NCBI GenBank assembly: GCA_016707895.1
Contig: JADJGV010000034.1
Span: forward strand, 1-64,000
Length of the DNA stretch: 64,000 nt
Reading direction: 5' to 3'
DNA from: Myxococcales bacterium
GTDB lineage: Bacteria; Myxococcota_A; Polyangia; Haliangiales; Haliangiaceae
The notes under the pieces are model-generated. The model worked only from the letters and a program-made list of their open reading frames with translations, was not told the origin of the DNA and made no database searches. Of this stretch, positions 57,155 to 64,000 are shown one piece after another (the stretch's first letter is position 1; each line of letters begins with the position of its first letter). A program made the position numbers and the translations under genes.

Positions 57155-58191
57155 GACACGGGCTCCTTCTTGGTGCGGAGGGGCGGCATCATCGAGCGCA
57201 CCAGCTCGGCGGCGTCGTCGACCGACAGCGCGCACACCGTGGCCATCCACTCGGCGCGCGCGGTCGGGTCCATGCGGGGGATGGCGGCCATCACGACGCG
57301 CTGCTCGGCGTCGGTCAGCTTCGCGCGGACGGCGAACAGGTGCTGGATCTGCTCCGGCGTCGGCGCGGCCGGCGGGCGGCGGCGTTGCGGAGGTCGGAGG
57401 CGGGGGCGCGGAGGCGGCGCCGCGGGGCGCGGGCGGCGTCGGCGCCGCGGCGGCCGGCGCGGGGGGCGTCCGGCGGCGGCCTGCTCGGGGGCCGGGGCGG
57501 CGGCGGGCGGCGGCGCGGCCGAGCTCGCGGCGGGCGCGGCGGCGGCGGCCTGGGCGCGGCGCTCGCGCGCCATGCGGTCGGCCATGTACGCGCCGAGCAT
57601 CGGCGTGGCCTGCTCGAGCAAGCGCGCGAGCGCGATCGCCAGCGGGTTGACCGGGTCCTGGTCGTCGTCGTCCTCGTCGTCCTGGTCGTCGACCTCGGCG
57701 GCGGGCAGCGGCGGCAGCGGCTCGCGGCGCGGCAGGTTGGCGCCGTCGGCTGCCCGCAGGATCTCCGAGGTCGCGGACATGATGCCGGCCAGCCGCTCGG
57801 TGACGTGCTTGGTCATCTCGACGTTGGCCCGCATCATCTCGACGTTGGCGCGCATCAGCTCGCGCACCATGCCGCTCGGCTCGTCGCCCTGCCCGCCGCT
57901 GTTGCGGCGCGCCGGATCGATCGTCACGTACATGGGCACGGCGTCCTTGCACACCGCGCGGGCGCCATCGACCGGATCGAGGCGGTAGCGGCCGGCGACA
58001 CCGTCGACCAGCGTCCGGAACTCGTTGTAGGTGGTGTCGACGGCGACGTACAGCGGCGCGCCGTCGGCGCCGTGGACGATCTCGCACGCCCCGCGCTCGC
58101 CTGGCTTGCGGAACCGCCGGACGCGGAACTCCTCGGCGGCGGCCGGCAGCTTGGCCGGCTCGCCGTCGGCGTCGTAGTGCAGCTCAGACAT
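57151..58191 (-). CDS. Hypothetical protein with coiled coil and Arg/Pro-rich linker, first gene of the element operon
   Basis: A 346-residue protein. The N-terminal domain (about 1-100) has mixed strands, and a helix with an internal seven-residue duplication (LMRANVEMMRANVEM) follows. Next come an Asp/Glu stretch, an Ala/Pro/Arg-rich disordered linker (about 215-275) and a small helical C-terminal domain (about 278-346). No family recognised. A GGAGG site supports the ATG at 58191. The transcript starts in the divergent region that holds the 59-bp repeats. Confidence 0.65.
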   Translation of the reverse strand: MSELHYDADGEPAKLPAAAEEFRVRRFRKPGERGACEIVHGADGAPLYVAVDTTYNEFRTLVDGVAGRYRLDPVDGARAVCKDAVPMYVTIDPARRNSGGQGDEPSGMVRELMRANVEMMRANVEMTKHVTERLAGIMSATSEILRAADGANLPRREPLPPLPAAEVDDQDDEDDDDQDPVNPLAIALARLLEQATPMLGAYMADRMARERRAQAAAAAPAASSAAPPPAAAPAPEQAAAGRPPRRPPRRRRRPRPAAPPPRPRLRPPQRRRPPAAPTPEQIQHLFAVRAKLTDAEQRVVMAAIPRMDPTARAEWMATVCALSVDDAAELVRSMMPPLRTKKEPVS

Positions 58192-58249
58192 GGCGGGGCC
58201 TCCGGGCGTGAGAAGCGCCGGCCGCGATACCTTCCCGGCCCGTACTCCT

Positions 58250-58407
58250 TACAGCCATCGACTTGGGCTCGCGGATCAGATCGATCGCGCGGGCGATGTC
58301 GATTTCGGGGCGGGCGGGACGGGCGGCGATCGCGACCTTCACCCTCTCTACAGCCATCGACTCGGGCTCGCGGATCAGGTCGATCGTGTGGGCGATGTCG
58401 ATTTCGG
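58250..58407. repeat. Two 59-bp direct repeats in the divergent control region of the element
   Basis: Copies at 58250-58308 and 58349-58407, 99 bp apart in start, differ at only four positions (all transitions). Each includes the segment GGCGATGTCGATTTCGG and GATC-rich palindromic bits such as GATCGATCG. In the plus-strand frame that continues into the gene at 58463, two differences are synonymous and two are conservative. They may be operators or iterons of the element, or the remains of a 33-codon coding repeat. Confidence 0.75.
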
Positions 58408-58447
58408 TGAGGCCGGCGCGCTTTCTCTTGCGTTTGATGTCGTTTGG

Positions 58448-58453
58448 TATTAT
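58448..58453 (+). promoter_or_regulatory. Putative -10 box for the element's rightward genes
   Basis: TATTAT in a locally AT-rich spot, nine bases before the ATG at 58463. No good -35. Confidence 0.35.
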
Positions 58454-58462
58454 CTGGTGTCT

Positions 58463-58861
58463 ATGAGAATCAGCGACCGCGGAATGACAGTGGAACTCGA
58501 CGACGACGACCCGCGGGCGAACCGCATCCGGGCCCTGCTGTTCGAGCAACCTGGCGCAGGCGAGCCGATCGCAACCCTTTGGGGCGAGTGCAGCAACGAC
58601 CATCGCGAAGTACTGGTCGCGATTGCAGGCGCGGGCGAGATCACCCAGGCCGATCTCGAGACCAGGCTGGGCCTGAACGGTGTCGAGCTACGCGGCCGGC
58701 ATGGCGGTCTCGCCAAGATCGCGAAGCGGCTCGGCGTCGAGTACCCGATCCACTCGGCTGGCACCCATCGCGACGCGCGCCGTTTCTCACTCGCCCCCGA
58801 CGTAGCCCAACAAGTCCTCAGACTCGATAGTAAGTCCACCAAACCAAAGAGGAAGCCATGA
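58463..58861 (+). CDS. Hypothetical protein, possible winged-helix regulator
   Basis: A 132-residue protein. An acidic N-terminus (VELDDDDPRANR) is followed by a helical segment HREVLVAIAGAGEITQADLE and a ELRGRHGGLAKIAKRLGV stretch that reads like a helix-turn-helix/winged-helix domain, with a basic end. The frame is open upstream to about 58190 through the repeats, so a longer protein is possible; ATG at 58463 is the first with a plausible promoter. Its stop overlaps the next gene (ATGA). Confidence 0.65.
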   Translation: MRISDRGMTVELDDDDPRANRIRALLFEQPGAGEPIATLWGECSNDHREVLVAIAGAGEITQADLETRLGLNGVELRGRHGGLAKIAKRLGVEYPIHSAGTHRDARRFSLAPDVAQQVLRLDSKSTKPKRKP

Positions 58862-59142
58862 GCCACAGCATCACCGACGACATTCTCCGCGCTGTTGTTG
58901 CAGAACTCGGGGAGGAGTTCGACAGCCACGACGTGATCTTCTCGATCATGCGACGGCACCCGCGTGAGTATGCAACCGATCTCTACGGCCTCGTCGAGAG
59001 CGATGATCCGATCCTCAGCTTGCACGCCTCGCTCGGGCGGCGGTTGCTGGGGCTCGACGAGCTGACCCCAACCAAGCGGATCAAGTCGATGAACGTGCGC
59101 GGCGAGGAGACCGAGAACCAGCAGTGGCGCCGCAAGAAGTAG
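58858..59142 (+). CDS. Hypothetical small protein coupled to the possible regulator
   Basis: A 94-residue protein. The helical N-terminal half (SHSITDDILRAVVAELGEEF) is followed by DVIFSIMRRHPREY and a basic C-terminal tail (QQWRRKK). No family recognised. It starts on the stop codon of the upstream gene, so the two form one unit. The length and charge suit a DNA-binding accessory or antitoxin-like protein; this is not established. Confidence 0.65.
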   Translation: MSHSITDDILRAVVAELGEEFDSHDVIFSIMRRHPREYATDLYGLVESDDPILSLHASLGRRLLGLDELTPTKRIKSMNVRGEETENQQWRRKK

Positions 59143-59363
59143 AAGCGCGCTGGCCGCATCGACGCCCCACTCTGCTCGCCGCGGGCGGCCATTTCGCCGG
59201 CGATTTCTCGCCGCCGTTTGTTCTGGCCTGGCGGTTCAATGACTTGGGCGCGCGCGATTTGATGCGCGCGGCGCGCTGTCACCCCGCCCCGCTACAACCG
59301 GATCTCGGTGGCGGTGGTGCCCCCGAGCAACCCGCCGCCACGGCGGCCGATAGCGGGGGCACG

Positions 59364-60170
59364 ATGCCCAAGAAAGAGCCGATTCCTCCCAGCCCGGACC
59401 TGGTCGCGCAGCTCCAGCGTGAGCTGACCCCCGAGGTGCTCCGGCACGTTCACATGTTCGCCGACCGCATCTCGGCGCGGCTGCTGGCGCTTGAAGGACG
59501 CGACGATCCCGGCTACGTGCCGACGATGGTGCAGGACGCGATCGGCGACACCTACGCCGGGATCCGCACGTGGGACCCGGCGCGGCGCAGCCTGCGCCAT
59601 CACCTGGCCCGCGTGATCCAGTCGCGGGTGTCGCACGATGTGCAGCGCGCGCGGCGCCGGCGCCACGTCTCGTTCCACGAGGTGACCGATTCGAACGACG
59701 AGAACGCCGCCGCGGTCGAGATGTCGCTCCGCTGCGACGATGAGCGCGCGCGCCCCGATGGCCGGCTCGCGGTCCTTGAAGGTCGCGCTCGCGTCTACCA
59801 GGGCCTTCGCGACATGGCCGGCGATGACGCCGAGGTCATCGCGCTCCTGGACGCGTACCAGGACGGCCACGTCCGCCGGGACGAGGTGATGGGCCGGCTC
59901 GGCTGGTCGTTGCCCCATCACGTCAACGTGCGCCGCCGGCTCGACACGCTGAGCCGCCGGCTGCCTGCGGACCTGAAGGCCACGGCGCTCGAGATCCTCG
60001 TGCGCGATGGCGGCCCGCCAGCACCCGCGCGCACCCGACCGACGCTCGACACCTCCGCCAGCACCGCCGGCGACGAGTCCAGCGAGGCCGCGGCGAACGG
60101 CTGGGGCGACGGGAGCCTCAGCGGCGATGGTGGCGGCGACAGCGGCGACGGGCACGCAGCGGCGGCCTGA
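59364..60170 (+). CDS. ECF-like sigma-70 family protein
   Basis: A 268-residue protein. Residues about 50-110 follow the region-2 layout of ECF sigma factors (MVQDAIGDTYAGIRTWDPAR, then a RSLRHHLARVIQSR basic helix and RARRRR). About 150-210 contains a region-4-like helical pair (DEVMGRLGWSLPHHVNVRRR). The C-terminal 60 residues are a Ser/Gly/Asp-rich disordered tail. No membrane part and no adjacent anti-sigma gene. A G-rich site precedes the ATG at 59364. It could direct host polymerase to element promoters. The call rests on motif layout and is moderately secure. Confidence 0.6.
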   Translation: MPKKEPIPPSPDLVAQLQRELTPEVLRHVHMFADRISARLLALEGRDDPGYVPTMVQDAIGDTYAGIRTWDPARRSLRHHLARVIQSRVSHDVQRARRRRHVSFHEVTDSNDENAAAVEMSLRCDDERARPDGRLAVLEGRARVYQGLRDMAGDDAEVIALLDAYQDGHVRRDEVMGRLGWSLPHHVNVRRRLDTLSRRLPADLKATALEILVRDGGPPAPARTRPTLDTSASTAGDESSEAAANGWGDGSLSGDGGGDSGDGHAAAA

Positions 60171-60206
60171 CGCGTCGCGGATCGGGGAAGCCCACGGGGA
60201 CGGCTC

Positions 60207-60224
60207 ATCACCGTATAGGGTGAT
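60207..60224. promoter_or_regulatory. Palindrome upstream of the toxin gene
   Basis: ATCACC and GGTGAT flank GTATAG in the 241-bp gap between the sigma-like and toxin genes. Possible operator. A second hairpin CACCCC/GGGGTG at 60295-60309 is nearby. No terminator T-run. Confidence 0.3.
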
Positions 60225-60411
60225 CGGTGTATGCGCTGCCGATCCGCAGGAAGGCGGAATTGCACATGGTTGGTGCGCGGCGATCTGTCAACATCACCCC
60301 ACCGGGGTGGCGTGGATCTTGTCGGCGGAATCCCCTGTCAATCCCGAGGGGTAAACGTCGTACCAGAACCGTAGTATGGCGCACCCAGGCGGCGGGCTTG
60401 GGCGTTCCACG

Positions 60412-63381
60412 ATGAGCCACGACCAAGCCAAAGACAGCGGGCAGACCGCTGCACACGCCACCGCGCCGGCCCACGCGACGAGCGGCCAGGCCCCGGCCAG
60501 CACGATCACCCCGGCGTTCGAGGCGGCGCTCGAGTCCGGCAGCGTGCCGAGCATGGCCTCGGCGTTGATGGAGGCTGGGGCAGGGGCGCGCGATGCGTTG
60601 GTGGAGCAGATCCACCAGCGGCACGGCAACGCGGTCGCCCACGACGTCGTGCGAGCCGCTCAAGGGCCTCTCTCCGTGGCGACACTGGGCGCCCAGGGGG
60701 CGCCCATCGCGCCACCTGCGGCCGGGCTGGGGCCGGCGAGCGCGGACGCCGACGGGCTCCAGCTCACCGGCGGCGATGACGTCGCTGACGCGGTCCACGC
60801 CGGTGGCAGCGGCACCGCAACCCCACACCGCCGTGCGGGCAAGCGGAACCCCAACGACCTTCCCCTGGCGGCTGAGGCGAAGGAGCCGGTGCTCGCCGAT
60901 CCGATCGTGCTGTCCGCAGCCGACGAAGCGAAGCGCCTGCCGGCGCGGATCCTCGCGCTCCGCAAGCTGTCGAACGATCTCGTCATCGCGCGCGATCACC
61001 TCGATGGCGACAGCGTCGGCGCCATCGGCCTGAAGCTGGCGGCAGCGTACGAGGTGGCGGCGGCCGGGCTGCAACGGCTCGATGAGGGCGTGGACAACGC
61101 CGACCTGCTCGGCGCCGTGGGTGTCGACTACTCGTGGGACCCGAACGGCGACAAGAGCGCGAAGCGCGAAGCGGAACTCACGCGGCTGAAGGAGACAAGG
61201 GATGACCTCACGCTGGACCTGGCGGCGTGGTCGACGCTGATCGCGAACGCGGTCAAGCCGCGGACGTTTCGCCATCACGACGTCCCTGGCGCCGAGTGGG
61301 TGATCCGGCCGGAAGACATGCCGCAGTTCATCCGCGAGCAGACGGTCAGGTCGATCCTGCTGCTGGATACGCTCGACGAGATCAAGGCGATGCTGGAGGG
61401 CGCGAAAGGGCAGGCGCCCGACGTCGGCGCGGCACTGCGCAAGGAGGCCGCCGCGCGCCTGCAGCTTTGGCTCGGCGATCACGACGGATTTCTCTTCCTC
61501 GGGCATGCGCTTGGAAAGCTCGGCCACGGCGACGTGCTCGACGAGCGCGGCATGGATGGCAGGGCGCTCCGCAAGACGGTCGAGGCGGTCACGCGTGGCG
61601 TGCCGCAGACCGTCGGCGATGTTCTCGACACGGTGCGCGAGGCGCGCGACCGCGACCTGGCTGGCGACCACCAGGGCGCGCTGGTCTTGCTCGACCTGGC
61701 CCGTGAACGGGTCGATGAGCTCGCCAGCTACGGGCGGATCAAGCAAGCGCTGCCCAAGGGCGTCCACGGCCTGACGCTGGAGTCTGCGCAGACCATCGCC
61801 CAGGAGGGCCGCGACGGGGTCCGCGAGCTGACGCGGGCGCTCCAGCGCGGCCACACGGTCGGCGAAGGGACCTGGAACCACCTGGCCACCCAGCTCCGGG
61901 TCGCGAGCCCGGTCCTGACCGTGACCTCGGGCGAGAGCGCGTACGACGAGTCGTTCCTCACCGCGATCGCCCCCGCCTCCCGGACGACGCTGATCACCAC
62001 CGGCATCGCGGCCGGCACGGTCGTCGCCGGCGGTGCGGGCGCGACCTGGATCAGCGCGAACGCGGCCGCAATCGCCGAGGTCACGCTTGGCGCGTACACC
62101 GCCGCGGTCGCGATGATCGTACGCAACCCGTACGCAGCGACGGCGATCGCCGAGTTCGCGGCGTCGATCGGGTTCAACGTCATCGAGTCCGGCGGCATCG
62201 AGAACTTCCTGGAGCAGCTCAAGACGCCGGAGGGCGTCCTGCAGCTCACGATGGACATCCTGGTCCTCAAGCAGTCGCTGGGTGGCGGGCGGATCGACGG
62301 CGACGCCGACGCGCCCGATGCCCCACGGCGCGCCCCGGCGGACCTTGCGGACGAGGGTGCGTTCGGCGCCCAGGTGCGCGATGTCCTGGATCGGGTCCGT
62401 GCGCTCAAGGGCGCCACGATCGAGTGGGCCAAGCAGCCGCGGCGCCCCGGGATGCAGCCCGATGCGTCGACCCCGGACGGCGCGACCGTGCGGGTGCCGG
62501 GTGGCAACGGCGACGACCTGCCGGACTTCTCGACGATCTACGCCGAGCGCCTGACCGAGCAGCGGAACATCCGCGCCGCCCGCGGCGGCCGGCGAATCTG
62601 GCCGACCGCCGAGGCGTGGGATAGCGAGTACCAGGCGCCGCCAGCGGGCAAGACCGAGGTCGAGATCCGCAAGCGGCTGCTCGCCGCGGCGAAGGAGAAG
62701 TACCCAACTACCGATGACATGCCCCACGAGGTCCAGGCCGAGCTGCATTGGAAGCAGCGCGAGTACTTCGATCGAGTGGAAGCGCGCGCGCGCACGCGAC
62801 GAGAAGAACTCGAGACCGAGGCGGCCAATATCCCAGCGGAGGAACGCGCTTGGCACGACGAGCAGATCGCCGACGCTCGTCGCGTCGAGCAGGCCGCCAA
62901 GGTCAAGCCGGCTCAGGGGCGCTTGCCAATCAACCACGAGTTTGCCGGGAAGGGGCTCTCGCTCGGCATGATCGACGAGCAACTCGCCAACGCAAAGCTC
63001 AGCGGCGACACACGGATCAAGCTACAGCGCCTACGCAAGTTCATGGTCGAGCGTGGGGTCAGCGAGGTTCAGTACACCGAGGCCGGGTACCCGGACTTCG
63101 CTCCGTTCGTCTACGAAAAGAACGGCGTCAAGGCCGAGGTCGACATCTACCTCAACAAGACCCGCGGCCGGGACGAAACGCTGGCGAAGGAGAGGTATCG
63201 CGAGGCCATCAAGGATCCCGAGTGGGACGAACCAGATGGATACACGTGGCACCACTCCGAAAGCGTTGGCCGGATGTACCTCGTCCCGACCGCCATCCAC
63301 GAGGCCTTCCGACACACCGGCGGGATCCCGTGGTACCGAATCCTCACGGGCGACTACAGCGCGTACCGCGACGAGGATTGA
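60412..63381 (+). CDS. Polymorphic toxin with C-terminal WHH-type HNH/endonuclease VII nuclease domain
   Basis: A 989-residue protein. The N-terminal 500 residues are helical and lack a signal peptide; a Gly/Ala-rich hydrophobic stretch follows (about 525-585) that could span a membrane. The last about 100 residues form the toxin tip: DIYLNK segment, then GYTWHHSESVGRMYLVPTAI and HTGG near the end. This is the WHH signature of HNH/ENDO VII nucleases found at the tips of polymorphic toxins. A SUKH-type immunity gene follows four bases later. An ATG at 60376 is possible; 60412 is chosen because it starts the soluble domain. Delivery route is not seen. Confidence 0.85.
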   Translation: MSHDQAKDSGQTAAHATAPAHATSGQAPASTITPAFEAALESGSVPSMASALMEAGAGARDALVEQIHQRHGNAVAHDVVRAAQGPLSVATLGAQGAPIAPPAAGLGPASADADGLQLTGGDDVADAVHAGGSGTATPHRRAGKRNPNDLPLAAEAKEPVLADPIVLSAADEAKRLPARILALRKLSNDLVIARDHLDGDSVGAIGLKLAAAYEVAAAGLQRLDEGVDNADLLGAVGVDYSWDPNGDKSAKREAELTRLKETRDDLTLDLAAWSTLIANAVKPRTFRHHDVPGAEWVIRPEDMPQFIREQTVRSILLLDTLDEIKAMLEGAKGQAPDVGAALRKEAAARLQLWLGDHDGFLFLGHALGKLGHGDVLDERGMDGRALRKTVEAVTRGVPQTVGDVLDTVREARDRDLAGDHQGALVLLDLARERVDELASYGRIKQALPKGVHGLTLESAQTIAQEGRDGVRELTRALQRGHTVGEGTWNHLATQLRVASPVLTVTSGESAYDESFLTAIAPASRTTLITTGIAAGTVVAGGAGATWISANAAAIAEVTLGAYTAAVAMIVRNPYAATAIAEFAASIGFNVIESGGIENFLEQLKTPEGVLQLTMDILVLKQSLGGGRIDGDADAPDAPRRAPADLADEGAFGAQVRDVLDRVRALKGATIEWAKQPRRPGMQPDASTPDGATVRVPGGNGDDLPDFSTIYAERLTEQRNIRAARGGRRIWPTAEAWDSEYQAPPAGKTEVEIRKRLLAAAKEKYPTTDDMPHEVQAELHWKQREYFDRVEARARTRREELETEAANIPAEERAWHDEQIADARRVEQAAKVKPAQGRLPINHEFAGKGLSLGMIDEQLANAKLSGDTRIKLQRLRKFMVERGVSEVQYTEAGYPDFAPFVYEKNGVKAEVDIYLNKTRGRDETLAKERYREAIKDPEWDEPDGYTWHHSESVGRMYLVPTAIHEAFRHTGGIPWYRILTGDYSAYRDED

Positions 63382-63384
63382 CGA

Positions 63385-63834
63385 ATGCCCATCGAGCGAT
63401 TCACGAACCCCGGTCGACCGGTTACAGCGGAGGACGTGACGCGGGTCGAAGCACGCTTCGGTTGCACCCTGCCGGCCGCCTACGTTCGCCTCCTCGAGAA
63501 CACAAACGGTGGCCGCCCGAAGCCGAACGGCTTCGACGGGCTTCGTCCCGAAGACGAAGGGACCGTGCACTTCTTCTACTCGATCGACGGCAACGAATAC
63601 ACCGACCTGATCGAAAACGCGGCCTTCCTGCGCGAATACCACGACGTCCCGTCGACCATGCTCCCCATCGCCCGGACGCCGAGCGGTGACGTCGTATGCA
63701 TCGGCATTGCGGCCAACAACCACGGCAAGGTCTACTTCTGGTCGCACGACGCCCCGGTGCGCGAGAAGGCGACCTGGCTGCTGGCGCACGACCTCGACTC
63801 ATTCCTCGCGACCTTCCACGCGATCGTCCTGTAG
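63385..63834 (+). CDS. SMI1/KNR4 (SUKH) family immunity protein
   Basis: A 149-residue cytosolic protein. The SUKH pattern is clear: VTAEDVTRVEARFGCTLPAAYVRLLENTNGG near the start, FYSIDGN in the middle, then IGIAANNHGKVYFWSHD and a final helix. SUKH proteins neutralise nuclease toxins by direct binding. It sits immediately after the WHH toxin, so it should protect the cell against that nuclease. Confidence 0.92.
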   Translation: MPIERFTNPGRPVTAEDVTRVEARFGCTLPAAYVRLLENTNGGRPKPNGFDGLRPEDEGTVHFFYSIDGNEYTDLIENAAFLREYHDVPSTMLPIARTPSGDVVCIGIAANNHGKVYFWSHDAPVREKATWLLAHDLDSFLATFHAIVL

Positions 63835-63858
63835 GCCCATCCGCGCATGAGGCCACCT

Positions 63859-64000
63859 ATGGACGAGACCCCACCCGACTTCATCGAGCCCGGCCTGCCG
63901 GAGTTCTCGTGGGACCAGTACGCATGGGTCGCCCAGGACACCCTGCCGTCGTGGGCGGGCTTCCAAGCGCGCGGCGGAGCGTACGGCGCCCGGGATAGTC
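63859..64000 (+). CDS. Partial gene after the immunity gene (possible second immunity-type protein)
   Basis: The frame is open to the window end and gives 47 codons: MDETPPDFIEPGLPEF, then DQYAWVAQDTLPSWAGFQAR. A GAGG site six bases upstream supports the ATG at 63859; an ATG at 63847 is also in frame. Acidic, Trp-rich, no signal peptide. I do not recognise it, but small acidic genes in this position are often further immunity genes. Confidence 0.6.
   Translation, partial: MDETPPDFIEPGLPEFSWDQYAWVAQDTLPSWAGFQARGGAYGARDS

Larger units (their letters stand above)
48692..64000. mobile_element. Mobile genetic element integrated at ssrA (right end beyond window)
   Basis: It starts at the ssrA 3' end with a tyrosine integrase and a Xis-like control operon. 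It carries an eight-gene operon with two cell-wall hydrolases, an ECF-like sigma factor and a toxin/immunity pair. No terminase, portal, capsid, relaxase or secretion ATPase is recognised. It could be a satellite, an unfamiliar virus group or a defence/competition island. The right end is not in the window. Confidence 0.75.

Noticed and set aside
58184..58603. Minus-strand frame through the 59-bp repeats containing two IDIA...IREP units
   Set aside because: Three of the four base differences change residues non-conservatively in this frame, while the plus frame is better preserved. It also overlaps the start of the operon gene at 58191. Kept only as part of the repeat finding.
60227..60415. 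Small plus-strand frame of 62 codons before the toxin gene
   Set aside because: No ribosome site, unusual composition, and it covers the palindromes. More likely leader sequence.
60208..62982. A 924-codon minus-strand frame opposite the toxin gene
   Set aside because: The plus strand carries the WHH toxin with a SUKH gene after it. The minus-strand translation is Arg/His-rich noise.
48692..64000. Search by eye for the right attachment site (second copy of the ssrA 3' end)
   Set aside because: No second copy of the T-arm/acceptor segment was seen in the window, so the element's right end is taken to lie beyond it.

Overview
The window reads as chromosome of a high-GC, delta-proteobacterial predator-type lineage. 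A member of the Myxococcota (Haliangium/Kofleriaceae-like) is my best guess. The reasons are very strong G/C at third codon positions, several Ser/Thr protein kinases, two sigma-54 activators (one with an FHA domain), OmpA proteins with thrombospondin type-3 calcium repeats, MYXO-CTERM-like sorting tails, and many lipoproteins. This assignment is inferred from gene content only.

Region by region. 0-7 kb: a signalling block with an FHA sigma-54 activator, a Ser/Thr kinase, a XylR_N/V4R sigma-54 activator, and a coupled small-protein/kinase pair in which the kinase carries a nucleotide-cyclase-like domain. 7-11.2 kb: a cytochrome P460 lipoprotein, then a bufferin-type (MNIO RiPP metallophore) operon: NrtS-like, BufA2-type precursor, second small Cys-containing exported protein, DoxX, MNIO/DUF692, DUF2063. 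11.1-14.6 kb: a second, divergent MNIO/DUF2063 pair with a peroxiredoxin-like gene, a DsbD-N-like protein and a Cys-rich lipoprotein, but no obvious precursor. 14.7-18.7 kb: a LysR regulator, divergent across a perfect T-N11-A palindrome, facing SRPBCC, DUF427, egtB and egtD (ergothioneine synthesis). 18.8-24.2 kb: an OmpA protein with a probable one-base frameshift, a double-FHA/TPR membrane protein, and an S41 protease. 24.2-26.6 kb: an ftsE-ftsX-envC-like operon in which both the ATPase and the LytM domain lack key catalytic residues. 26.7-35.2 kb: a collagen-like lipoprotein, an exported zinc protease, a CAP protein, tatB/tatC, lipoproteins, a methyltransferase, smpB and a ComF-like gene. 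35.2-48.2 kb: two giant paralogous ASH-repeat (choice-of-anchor D) surface proteins on the minus strand. They share about 2.5-3 kb of near-identical sequence and flank a plus-strand kinase/TPR pair.

48.3-64 kb: ssrA (tmRNA) followed immediately by a tyrosine integrase whose last codons and stop lie inside ssrA. This is the left end of a mobile element that runs to the window edge. It has a four-gene control/integration operon, an eight-gene minus-strand operon with a lytic transglycosylase and an M23 peptidase fused to a GIY-YIG nuclease domain, a divergent control region with two 59-bp repeats, two small DNA-binding-type or hypothetical genes, an ECF-like sigma factor, and a polymorphic toxin with a WHH nuclease tip plus a SUKH-type immunity gene. 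No capsid, terminase, portal or conjugation gene could be recognised, so the class of element is open.

Across the window, many genes that start a transcription unit have a TANNNT hexamer ending exactly six bases before the start codon, which suggests widespread leaderless transcription.
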